Counted from the stretch's first letter, positions 1-5,661 are shown. The stretch: 11,382 bases of DNA from Actinomycetes bacterium (GCA_023424135.1 JAFAEH010000114.1:1-11382); one strand, 5' to 3'. The notes: generated from the sequence alone by a model not told the origin. Numbers and translations are program-made.

Positions 1-120
1 CGCGTCGACGGCGCGGTGCAGCCACGGCACACCGTCGGGTGTGCGGCACAGGGCCTTGGGGCCGCCCATGCGGCGTCCGGCCCCGGCGGCCAGGACCAGC
101 CCGAGCAGCGGCTCAGGCAC
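1..120 (-). CDS. MobA/MocA-like nucleotidyltransferase, N-terminal fragment
   Basis: This is the 5' end of a gene that runs off the left edge; 40 codons are visible. The reading begins at a GTG (118-120) and gives VPEPLLGLVLAAGAGRRMGG and then PKAL. LAAGAGRRMGGPK is the N-terminal nucleotide-binding signature of the MobA-like NTP transferase family, whose conserved Lys contacts the NTP phosphates. MocA, the molybdenum cofactor cytidylyltransferase, makes the MCD cofactor used by xanthine-dehydrogenase-type enzymes, so MocA is the best guess in this purine and xdhC setting; that assignment is inference. The start overlaps the 3' end of the preceding permease gene by 8 bp, which implies translational coupling. 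Upstream GC-rich sequence gives no strong Shine-Dalgarno of its own. With most of the protein missing, MobA or another sugar-nucleotide transferase cannot be excluded. Confidence 0.8.
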   Translation of the reverse strand, partial: MPEPLLGLVLAAGAGRRMGGPKALCRTPDGVPWLHRAVDA

Positions 121-982
121 GCCCCGCCGCCGGGCCGAACCGCGCCAGCACCCACTGCTCGAGGATCTGCGCGAGCGTGTACAGCACGAGCGACGCGAGC
201 GTCACGATGACGACGAGCGCCCACACCTTGGTGTTCTGGGCACGCCCGACGGCCGACACGACGCCGTACCCGATGCCCCCGCCGGTCGCGAGCCACTCGG
301 CGATCAGCGCCCCGGTGATCGCACCGGGCACCGAGATGCGCACGGCCGCGAACACGGACGGCAGCGCCGCGGGCAGCTGCACCAGGCGCAGCACCGTGCG
401 CGGCCCGCCGCCGAAGACGGTCACGACGTCACGCATCTGCGGTGACGCGGAGCGCAGCCCCAGCACGATCGTCACGAGCGCGGGGAACAGGACGACGATC
501 CCGCTCATCACCGCGACGGACGCGACGCCCCGCCCGACGAGCAGGATGATGATCGGCGCGAGGGCGATGAGCGGCACGGACCGGAAGAGCATCGCGACGG
601 GCATGATCGCGCCCTCGGCGGCCTTCGACAGGACGATCGCCGACGCCAGGACGAGTGCGGCGAGCATGCCGACGACGAACCCGATCGACGCGTCCGTCAG
701 GGTCTCGCCGAGCAGGCGCAGGACCTCGGCGAGGTTCTCGCCCGCGTCGTCGTCGGTCACCAGGTACTCCCAGACCTGCGCGGGACCCTTGCCGACGTAC
801 GGCGAGACGTCGAACACCGCGAGCAGACCCGTCCAGGCGACGAGCACGACGACCGTGGTCGCGGCCGCGTCGATCAGCACGCGCCCGACGCGCCGCCATG
901 CGAGGTGGGTGCGGCGCGGCGCGTCGTCGGGGGTGGCGACCGTCGTGGTCGGGGCGACGAGCGGCGTCCCGGGGGCGCTCAC
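113..982 (-). CDS. ABC transporter permease (SsuC/TauC-like), second of two
   Basis: This 289-residue inner-membrane permease of the binding-protein-dependent transport family has the length usual for SsuC/TauC-type proteins. A Pro/Thr-rich cytoplasmic N-terminus precedes hydrophobic segments at roughly residues 35-58, 99-118, 136-170, 218-232 and 255-278. The cytoplasmic coupling (EAA-like) loop is at about 178-210, containing DVVTVFGGG and LPAALP, and is followed by the family-typical AEWLATGGGIGYG near 229-240. The start is a GTG at 980-982, preceded by a good Shine-Dalgarno (GGGAGG, six bases before the GTG). It overlaps the stop of the preceding permease by 4 bp (GTGA). It probably pairs with that permease as a heterodimer, since the two sequences differ clearly. 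The substrate is not readable from the sequence; the neighbours suggest a purine or ureide. Confidence 0.93.
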   Translation of the reverse strand: MSAPGTPLVAPTTTVATPDDAPRRTHLAWRRVGRVLIDAAATTVVVLVAWTGLLAVFDVSPYVGKGPAQVWEYLVTDDDAGENLAEVLRLLGETLTDASIGFVVGMLAALVLASAIVLSKAAEGAIMPVAMLFRSVPLIALAPIIILLVGRGVASVAVMSGIVVLFPALVTIVLGLRSASPQMRDVVTVFGGGPRTVLRLVQLPAALPSVFAAVRISVPGAITGALIAEWLATGGGIGYGVVSAVGRAQNTKVWALVVIVTLASLVLYTLAQILEQWVLARFGPAAGRA

Positions 983-1842
983 GACGCACCTCCCGCGGGG
1001 CGTCCGCCCGACGCCCACGGTGTGACGAAGCGTGCGACCAGAGCGAACAGCGCGTACCCCGCGCCGGCGAGCAGCGCGCACACCAGCGCGATGCCCCACG
1101 CGCGCTCGGCGTTGAGGGACTGCCCGGCGTTGACGAGCGCGGGCCCGACGCCGCGGTCGACACCGCCGATGTACTCCCCGAGGATCGCGCCGAGCAGGGC
1201 CGCCGGTGCGGCGATCTGCAGCGCGCCGATGATCCCGGGCAGGGCCGCGACCAGGCGGACCCGGACCATCTGCTGCCAGCGTCCGCCGCCGAACACGGTG
1301 ACGACGTCGAGGCTCGCGGGGTCCGCGGACCGGAACCCGAGCACGGCGCCGACGACCGTCGTGAAGAACACCGACAGCGCCGCGAGCGCGACGGCTGTGC
1401 CGGACGGCTCGCCCGACGGGGGCGGGCCGATGACGATGTAGAGGATCGGCGTGATCGCGACGAGCGGCAGGCAGTAGCTGATGACGGCGACCTGCATGAC
1501 GAGGCGTTCGAGCTGCGGCACGAGCAGCACGAGCGAGGCCAGCACGAGCGCGAGACCGTTGCCGACGAGGAACCCGCGGACGGCCTCCTCGAGCGTGATC
1601 GACATGTTCGCGACGTAGAACCCGAGGCCGTCGTCGACGAACGCACGCACGACCCCCGCGGGCGTCGGCATGGTCGTCCCGGACAGCACCGTGACGGCCG
1701 AGAGCCACCACACGGCGACGATCGAGACCACGCCGATCGCCCCGGGCGCGATCCGGCGGGCCAGCGTGGCGAGGCGCGGCGGGCGCGCGGGCAGCGGCGG
1801 TGCGGCCGTCGTCGTGGCCGTGGGACCTGCGGCGACGCTCAT
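979..1842 (-). CDS. ABC transporter permease, first of two
   Basis: This 287-residue membrane permease belongs to the binding-protein-dependent transport family. An Ala/Pro/Thr-rich N-terminus of about 30 residues precedes transmembrane segments at roughly 33-55, 90-110, 115-138, 148-168, 207-223 and 250-273. The EAA-like loop at 175-205 (DVVTVFGGGRWQQM, then AALPG) shares the VVTVFGGG core with the second permease, but the rest differs, which suggests old duplication or a permanent heterodimer. A short Gly/Pro/Ser loop (139-148) interrupts the middle of the protein and is absent from the partner. The ATG at 1840-1842 overlaps the ATPase stop by 4 bp (ATGA). The upstream Shine-Dalgarno is weak, so translation is probably coupled to the ATPase. 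Confidence 0.93.
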   Translation of the reverse strand: MSVAAGPTATTTAAPPLPARPPRLATLARRIAPGAIGVVSIVAVWWLSAVTVLSGTTMPTPAGVVRAFVDDGLGFYVANMSITLEEAVRGFLVGNGLALVLASLVLLVPQLERLVMQVAVISYCLPLVAITPILYIVIGPPPSGEPSGTAVALAALSVFFTTVVGAVLGFRSADPASLDVVTVFGGGRWQQMVRVRLVAALPGIIGALQIAAPAALLGAILGEYIGGVDRGVGPALVNAGQSLNAERAWGIALVCALLAGAGYALFALVARFVTPWASGGRPAGGAS

Positions 1843-2705
1843 GCGGGCCGGCCCGTCGCGGACGTCGTGGCGTCGACCGGGGTGTCGGTGCCGGCCGCGC
1901 CGCCGCCGAAGAGCAGCTCGGAGGCGTGGTCGTGCAGCGCGTGGAACTCGGGCGTCCGCATCATCTCCGGCGTCCGCGGGCGCGGCAGGTCGACGTCGAT
2001 GACCTCCTTGACCCGACCCGGCCGCGCACTCATGACGGCGACCTGGTCGGACAGGAAGATCGCCTCGGAGATGCCGTGCGTGACCATGAGCGTCGTCGCG
2101 GGCTTCTCCGTCCAGATCCGCAGCAGCTCGAGGTTGAGGCGCTGGCGCGTCATGTCGTCGAGCGCGCCGAACGGCTCGTCGAGCAGCAGGACCGACGGCT
2201 GCACGACGAGCGCCCGTGCGATCGAGACGCGCTGGCGCATGCCGCCGGACAGCTGCGCGGGCTTCGCCTTCTCGAACCCCTCGAGCCCGACGAGCCGGAC
2301 CAGGTCCGCGACGAGCGCGTCGTCGACCGTGGTGCCGGACACCTCGAACGGCAGGCGGATGTTCGCGACGACGCTGCGCCACGGCAGCAGCGCGGAGTCC
2401 TGGAACGCGATGCCGAGCGCGTGGTCGGCGCGCAGCTCGACGGGCGTGCGCCCCTCGACGAGGGCCGTGCCCGTGGTCGGCTGCTCGAGCCCGGCCAGGA
2501 TGCGCAGGATCGTCGACTTCCCGCAGCCCGAGGGGCCGAGCAGCGACAGGAAGCTGCCCTGGTCGGTGAACAGCGTCGTGTCCTGCAGCGCGACGACGTG
2601 GCGGCGACCCGTCGTGAACGTCTTGCCCAGGCCGTCGAGGCGCACGCCGGTGCCCAGCGAGCCCGAGGGCTGCTGGGCACCGGCGGCGGGGAGCGCGTGC
2701 GTCAC
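1839..2705 (-). CDS. ABC transporter ATP-binding protein (SsuB/TauB-like)
   Basis: This 288-residue cytoplasmic ATPase powers the importer formed with the two permeases and the lipoprotein. All diagnostic motifs are intact: Walker A GPSGCGKST (57-65), Q-loop Gln102, signature LSGGMRQR (152-159), Walker B VLLLDE (172-177) followed by the D-loop GALD, and the switch His210 in MVTHG. It is of the nitrate/sulfonate/taurine importer type (LLPWRSV after the Q-loop, DEPFGALD). The start is a GTG at 2703-2705, ten bases after the lipoprotein stop. GAGG overlapping that stop region serves as Shine-Dalgarno. The C-terminal 35 or so residues after the ATPase core are Gly/Ala/Thr-rich and probably unstructured. 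Function as an ABC importer ATPase is nearly certain; the substrate is inferred from context only. Confidence 0.95.
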   Translation of the reverse strand: MTHALPAAGAQQPSGSLGTGVRLDGLGKTFTTGRRHVVALQDTTLFTDQGSFLSLLGPSGCGKSTILRILAGLEQPTTGTALVEGRTPVELRADHALGIAFQDSALLPWRSVVANIRLPFEVSGTTVDDALVADLVRLVGLEGFEKAKPAQLSGGMRQRVSIARALVVQPSVLLLDEPFGALDDMTRQRLNLELLRIWTEKPATTLMVTHGISEAIFLSDQVAVMSARPGRVKEVIDVDLPRPRTPEMMRTPEFHALHDHASELLFGGGAAGTDTPVDATTSATGRPA

Positions 2706-2715
2706 GGACGCGGCC

Positions 2716-3795
2716 TCACTTCGCGAGGTCGGGCTGCTCCTCGAGCAGCTCGGTCAGCAGGGACAGGTCGAACAGGTCGTCGGCCTCGAGCTCGATGCCC
2801 GCGGCCGCGAGGGTCGCGAGGTTCTGCTCGATGAGCGACGGGGAGATCGTGAACAGGCCGTTGGCCTTGGTCTCGTCGGTGACGATGAGCGTCTCGGCCT
2901 GGATGGTGGCCTGCTGGATCTCCTTGTCTATGTCGAGGTCGAGGTCCTTGCCGTACTCCTCGACGGCCAGGCGCGCACCCTCCTCGGGGTCGGCGACGGC
3001 GTCCTTCCAGCCGAGGATCTCGGCCTGCAGGAACGCCTTCACCTTCTCGGGGTGGTTGGCGATCATGTCGTCGGTCGTGACGACCGACTCGGCGACGAAC
3101 GGCAGGCCGTTGTCCGCGAACAGCAGGTTCGTGACCTCGTGGCCCTCGGACTCGACGATGATCGACTCGTTCGTCACGTACGCGAGGAAGCCGTCGACCT
3201 CGCCGTTGACCAGCGGGGACGGGTCGTACTCGACCGGCACCTTCGTGACCTCGGACGGGTCGATGTCGTTGACCGCGAGCAGCGCGTCGAAGAGCGACTC
3301 GTTCGGGCCGGCCTGGACGCCGATCTTCTTGCCCTTGAGGTCCTCGGGGGTCGCGATGTCGCCGCCGTCCGCGAGCGACAGGATCGTGAACGGGTTCTTC
3401 TGGAACGTCGTCCCGACGATCTTCAGCGGTGCGTCCTCCTCGGCGACGACCTGGCCGACCGAGATCGCGTTCGACAGGCCGAAGTCGGCGCCGCCGGACA
3501 GGACGATCGACTCGGTCGCGCCCGGGCCGGCGTTGAGCGTGACGCTGCTGAACCCGGCGTCGGCGAAGTAGCCCTTGCTGTCGGCGAAGAACTCGCCCGC
3601 GAACTCGGCGTTCTTGATCCAGGAGAGCTGCACGGTCAGCGGCCCGAGGTCGGTGGCGCCGGTGTCGTCGCTGCCCGCGTCGGCGTCGGCACCCGACGAG
3701 CAGGCGGCCAGGACGAGCGCGAGGGCGGCGCCGGCGGCGGTCAGACCGGCGAGGCGGGCACGGCCCGCACGGCGGCGGGGCTGGGGGAGGGTCAT
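2716..3795 (-). CDS. NMT1/THI5-type substrate-binding lipoprotein
   Basis: This 359-residue extracytoplasmic solute-binding protein has a lipoprotein signal: Arg-rich n-region (RRRAGRAR, 7-14), hydrophobic core, and lipobox LAAC with the lipidated Cys at 32. A low-complexity Gly/Asp/Ala linker runs to about residue 50. The fold begins with LTVQLSWIKNAEFAGEFF (53-70) and then ADSKGYF, the classic N-terminus of the SsuA/THI5/NMT1 family, in which the Trp (here W59) commonly stacks on an aromatic or heterocyclic ligand. The ATG at 3793-3795 is chosen because it directly precedes the Arg-rich signal peptide and has GGAG five bases upstream. Relatives bind thiamine pyrimidine precursors, riboflavin, sulfonates or hydantoins. 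Here, next to guaD and xdh genes, a purine base or ureide is more likely, but this is inference. It is the first gene of the transporter operon. Confidence 0.92.
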   Translation of the reverse strand: MTLPQPRRRAGRARLAGLTAAGAALALVLAACSSGADADAGSDDTGATDLGPLTVQLSWIKNAEFAGEFFADSKGYFADAGFSSVTLNAGPGATESIVLSGGADFGLSNAISVGQVVAEEDAPLKIVGTTFQKNPFTILSLADGGDIATPEDLKGKKIGVQAGPNESLFDALLAVNDIDPSEVTKVPVEYDPSPLVNGEVDGFLAYVTNESIIVESEGHEVTNLLFADNGLPFVAESVVTTDDMIANHPEKVKAFLQAEILGWKDAVADPEEGARLAVEEYGKDLDLDIDKEIQQATIQAETLIVTDETKANGLFTISPSLIEQNLATLAAAGIELEADDLFDLSLLTELLEEQPDLAK

Positions 3796-3859
3796 CGGCA
3801 CTCCATCTCGGGGGACGGCGCGAGCGGTTCGCGCGGGTGAAACGGGTGTTGCGTCGGCG

Positions 3860-3865
3860 ACGCTA
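3860..3865 (-). promoter_or_regulatory. Predicted -10 element of the transporter operon
   Basis: On the minus strand this reads TAGCGT, a good fit to the actinobacterial TANNNT -10 form. It would place the transcript start near 3853 and leave a leader of about 58 nt before the lipoprotein ATG. No TTGAC-like -35 is seen at 16-19 bp; that position is occupied by a tandem CGTGAC repeat, so an activator may be needed. The 15 bp from 3853 to 3867 match the xdhC promoter block at 14 of 15 positions. This is a prediction from pattern only. Confidence 0.45.
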
Positions 3866-3874
3866 CGGACGCGG

Positions 3875-3890
3875 CGTGACAGGCCGTGAC
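3875..3890. repeat. Tandem CGTGAC repeat in the -35 region of the transporter promoter
   Basis: CGTGAC occurs at 3875-3880 and again at 3885-3890, exactly ten bases apart, about one helical turn, and is followed by a partial copy (GTGAT, 3891-3895). The repeats occupy roughly -22 to -37 relative to the predicted start. Same-face spacing in place of a normal -35 would suit a transcription factor site. The GTCAC half (minus strand) resembles the first half of a GlnR box, but no GAAAC half follows at N6, so it is not called as GlnR. Confidence 0.4.
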
Positions 3891-3937
3891 GTGATCTGTG
3901 TCCCGGGTGTAAACGCCGCCCGCGTCCGGTCACGGTT

Positions 3938-3971
3938 CGGTCTCGGACACCTGTCCGGCGTGTGTCGACCG
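3938..3971. terminator. Inverted repeat just after guaD, possible terminator
   Basis: Directly downstream of the guaD stop there is a perfect CGGACA-N2-TGTCCG inverted repeat (3944-3957), enclosed by an outer CGGTC (3938-3942) / GACCG (3967-3971) pair with an asymmetric bulge. It could fold into a GC-rich hairpin ending guaD transcription before the transporter promoter. No T-run follows on the minus strand, so intrinsic termination is uncertain. A protein-binding palindrome is an equal alternative. Confidence 0.3.
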
Positions 3972-3973
3972 GT

Positions 3974-4489
3974 TCAGTAGTCGGTGCGGGACGTGTGCGA
4001 CAGCCACGTGTCGAACGGCCGCGTGGACTCGGGCAGACGCAGCTCGTGCACGCGCGTCACGTCCCAGGTGCTGCGGTCGCGCGCGAACAGCTCGTAGAAC
4101 GCGGAGTCGTCGAACCCGCCGCGGCTCGCGTCGTGCCGGTCGGCGCTGAACACCACGCGGTCGAGACGCGCCCACAAGGACGCCGCGAGGCACAGCGGGC
4201 ACGGCTCGCACGACGTGTAGAGCGTCATGCCGTCGAGCGCGAACGAGCCCGCCGCGCGGCACGCGGCGCGGATCGCCTGCACCTCGGCGTGCGCGGTGGG
4301 GTCCAGGTCGCGCGTGACGCGGTTCTGCCCGGCCGCGACCTCGACGCCCGACGGGCCGACGACCACGGCGCCGAAGGGTCCGCCGCCGTCGGCGACGTTG
4401 CTGGTGGCGAGCTCGACGGCGCGCCGCAGCCAGCGCTCGTCGGCGGCGGTGCGCGGCGCGGCGCCCACGGGGTCCACGACGATCGACAT
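3974..4489 (-). CDS. guaD: Guanine deaminase, CDA-fold (GuaD)
   Basis: This 171-residue cytosolic zinc hydrolase is predicted to convert guanine to xanthine and ammonia, feeding the xanthine dehydrogenase. The cytidine-deaminase-like motifs are complete: HAE at 67-69 (zinc ligand His67 and catalytic Glu69) and PCPLC at 96-100 with zinc ligands Cys97 and Cys100. GGPFGAVVV (36-44), DPTAHAEVQAIRAAC (63-77), YTSCEPCPLC and GFDDSAFY (125-132) match the bacterial GuaD pattern as known from Bacillus, including length and an aromatic C-terminal Tyr (here DY). The tRNA deaminase TadA lacks this C-terminal extension. The ATG has a very strong Shine-Dalgarno, GGAGGAGGG, five to six bases upstream. It is divergent from xdhC and shares the regulatory gap containing a GlnR-type box. 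A broader nucleoside deaminase role is possible but less likely. Confidence 0.9.
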   Translation of the reverse strand: MSIVVDPVGAAPRTAADERWLRRAVELATSNVADGGGPFGAVVVGPSGVEVAAGQNRVTRDLDPTAHAEVQAIRAACRAAGSFALDGMTLYTSCEPCPLCLAASLWARLDRVVFSADRHDASRGGFDDSAFYELFARDRSTWDVTRVHELRLPESTRPFDTWLSHTSRTDY

Positions 4490-4554
4490 GACGGTCCCTC
4501 CTCCGGCGGCACCGCTGCGGTGCCGCGTGCTGCCGTCGATCGTGCGGTCCCGCT

Positions 4555-4570
4555 GTTTCGCCGCCGTTAC
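4555..4570 (-). promoter_or_regulatory. GlnR-type nitrogen box (GTNAC-N6-GAAAC)
   Basis: Read on the minus strand, this is GTAAC, six bases, GAAAC, an exact match to the GTNAC-N6-GAAAC unit (AC-N9-AC core) recognised by the actinobacterial nitrogen regulator GlnR. It sits in the guaD/xdhC divergent gap, centred about 53 bp upstream of the predicted xdhC start and about 73 bp before the guaD ATG, a sensible activator position. A second full box at the usual N6 spacing is not present. GlnR control of purine use is inferred. Confidence 0.6.
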
Positions 4571-4587
4571 CCCCGCGCGCCAGTTCT

Positions 4588-4603
4588 CGAAACAATCATT
4601 TCG
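4588..4603. promoter_or_regulatory. Palindromic operator candidate CGAAA-N6-TTTCG
   Basis: A perfect 5-N6-5 inverted repeat (CGAAA, CAATCA, TTTCG) lies in an unusually A/T-rich patch of this very GC-rich genome. It abuts the TAGCGT -10 element of xdhC, covering about -28 to -13, where a bound protein would block RNA polymerase. The GAAAC within it (4589-4593) also pairs with the GTTTC of the GlnR box as an imperfect larger inverted repeat. The RpiR-family protein encoded at 9261-10148 is a natural candidate ligand, but this is inference. Confidence 0.5.
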
Positions 4604-4609
4604 TAGCGT
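4604..4609 (+). promoter_or_regulatory. Predicted -10 element of leaderless xdhC
   Basis: TAGCGT lies with its last base seven bases before the A of the xdhC ATG (4617). A start 7 bp beyond the hexamer falls at 4616-4617, so the message would begin at or one base before the start codon. No Shine-Dalgarno is visible, consistent with leaderless translation, which is common in actinobacteria. No convincing -35 hexamer is seen; the operator-like palindrome fills the spacer. Confidence 0.5.
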
Positions 4610-4616
4610 CGCGGAC

Positions 4617-5555
4617 ATGCTCGACCAGGCCGCGGAGATCTGCCGCCGCCTCGACGCAGGCCAGCGCGTCGTCGCGGCGACGCTCGTGCGCGTCGACGGA
4701 TCGGCGCCGCGCGCGGTCGGGGCGTCGTTCGTGGTCGGGTCGGACGGCACGGTGGCGGGCAGCGTGTCGGGCGGGTGCGTGGAGTCGGACCTCGTCGAGC
4801 GCTGCCGGGGGGTGCTCGACGGGGGACCGGCCCACGTCGTCGCGTACGGGATCGGCGACGACCTGGGCGAGCCGGGCCTGCTGTGCGGCGGCACGATCAC
4901 GGTCCTCGTGCACGACGTGTCGGCGCTCGACGCGCACGCGCTGCACCAGGTGCGGCGCGCCGCCGAGGGTCTCGACGCGTGGGTCGGTCTCGACGCCGAC
5001 GGGCGCGCGTGCACGGATGCGCCGCTCGTCGAGCTGCGCACACCGGCGGCACGCCCCCTGCTCGTCGTCGGCGCCGGGGAGCACGCCGTCGCGCTCACAC
5101 GGATCGCCGCGACCTGCGGGTTCGCCGTGACGGTCCTCGACCAGCGCCCGCTGTTCGCGACAAAGGAGCGGTTCCCCGACGCCTACGCGGTGGTCCGCGA
5201 CTGGCCGGACCGTTGGCTCGCCGCGCACCCGCTGACCGATGCGCACGCGGTCGTCGTCCTCACGCACGACGAGCGGGTCGACGTCCCGACCCTGACCGCC
5301 GCGCTCACGTCGCCCGCCCCGTACGTCGGTGCGATGGGCTCGCGCCGCACGCACGCCCGCCGCGTCGAGGCCCTGCGCGCCGCCGGTGTCGACGACGACG
5401 CCCTGGCCAGGCTGCGGTCCCCGATCGGCCTCGACCTGGGCGGCTCGACCCCGGAGGAGCTCGCCCTGTCGGTCCTCGCCGAGGTGGTCGCGACCCGCAA
5501 CGGCGCCGGCGCCCGGCCCTTGTCCACGACGTCCGGGCCCCTGCACCGGCGCTGA
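4617..5555 (+). CDS. xdhC: XdhC family molybdenum cofactor maturation protein
   Basis: This 312-residue cytosolic protein belongs to the XdhC/CoxI family, which binds molybdenum cofactor, promotes its sulfuration and inserts it into xanthine dehydrogenase. The N-terminal XdhC_CoxI domain shows GSAPRAVGASFVV (28-40), GSVSGGCVE with Cys54 (48-56) and LCGG (89-92). The C-terminal Rossmann domain shows LLVVGAGEHAVAL (148-160), LTHDERVD (215-222), YVGAMGSRRTHARR (236-249) and PIGLDLGGSTPEELALS (269-285), all family hallmarks. The start is the ATG at 4617, chosen because homology begins there and the -10 element sits just upstream. It is transcribed opposite to the xdh structural genes and converges on them. 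A tail of about 15 residues (RPLSTTSGPLHRR) shows no recognisable domain. Confidence 0.93.
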   Translation: MLDQAAEICRRLDAGQRVVAATLVRVDGSAPRAVGASFVVGSDGTVAGSVSGGCVESDLVERCRGVLDGGPAHVVAYGIGDDLGEPGLLCGGTITVLVHDVSALDAHALHQVRRAAEGLDAWVGLDADGRACTDAPLVELRTPAARPLLVVGAGEHAVALTRIAATCGFAVTVLDQRPLFATKERFPDAYAVVRDWPDRWLAAHPLTDAHAVVVLTHDERVDVPTLTAALTSPAPYVGAMGSRRTHARRVEALRAAGVDDDALARLRSPIGLDLGGSTPEELALSVLAEVVATRNGAGARPLSTTSGPLHRR

Positions 5556-5574
5556 CCCCGGGGCGGACCGAGGT

Positions 5575-5602
5575 GAGCCCGGCCCGGCAGACGGTCGGGC
5601 TC
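5575..5602 (+). terminator. Hairpin downstream of xdhC, possible terminator
   Basis: GAGCCCG (5575-5581) and CGGGCTC (5596-5602) form a perfect seven-base stem around a 14-base loop, 19 bases beyond the xdhC stop. GGCCCGGCA is also directly repeated at 5581-5589 and 5605-5613, which allows alternative pairings. There is no downstream T-run, so it may act only as a stability element or not at all. Confidence 0.3.
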
Positions 5603-5618
5603 GAGGCCCGGCAAACTG

Positions 5619-5624
5619 TAGCGT
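5619..5624 (+). promoter_or_regulatory. Orphan TAGCGT promoter-like hexamer in the convergent gap
   Basis: A third TAGCGT lies in the gap between the convergent xdhC and xanthine dehydrogenase genes, in a locally A/T-richer stretch (GCAAACTGTAGCGTTGGG). A transcript from it would run antisense into the 3' end of the dehydrogenase gene; no supported plus-strand gene follows. There is no clear -35. It could be a chance match or a relic. Confidence 0.2.
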
Positions 5625-5661
5625 TGGGTGCTCTGACCTGCAGTGATGCCGACAGCGCGGT

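Noticed and set aside
655..3840. A very long plus-strand open frame (1061 codons) opposite the transporter genes
   Set aside because: It is Arg/Asp/Glu-rich low-complexity translation typical of the antisense frame of GC-rich genes, and it overlaps five well-supported minus-strand genes.
3929..3945. A GTCAC upstream of the transporter as a second GlnR box
   Set aside because: The six-base spacer is followed by GTCTC and not GAAAC, and the opposite orientation does not match either.
3796..3973. Possible riboswitch (TPP, FMN or purine) upstream of the NMT1-type lipoprotein
   Set aside because: I looked for the conserved TPP and FMN core strings and the purine junction pattern and saw none; the predicted leader of about 58 nt is also too short.
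3974..4489. TadA (tRNA adenosine deaminase) as identity of the CDA-fold protein
   Set aside because: The GFDDSAFY segment, the extended C-terminus ending in an aromatic residue and the xanthine dehydrogenase context fit guanine deaminase better.
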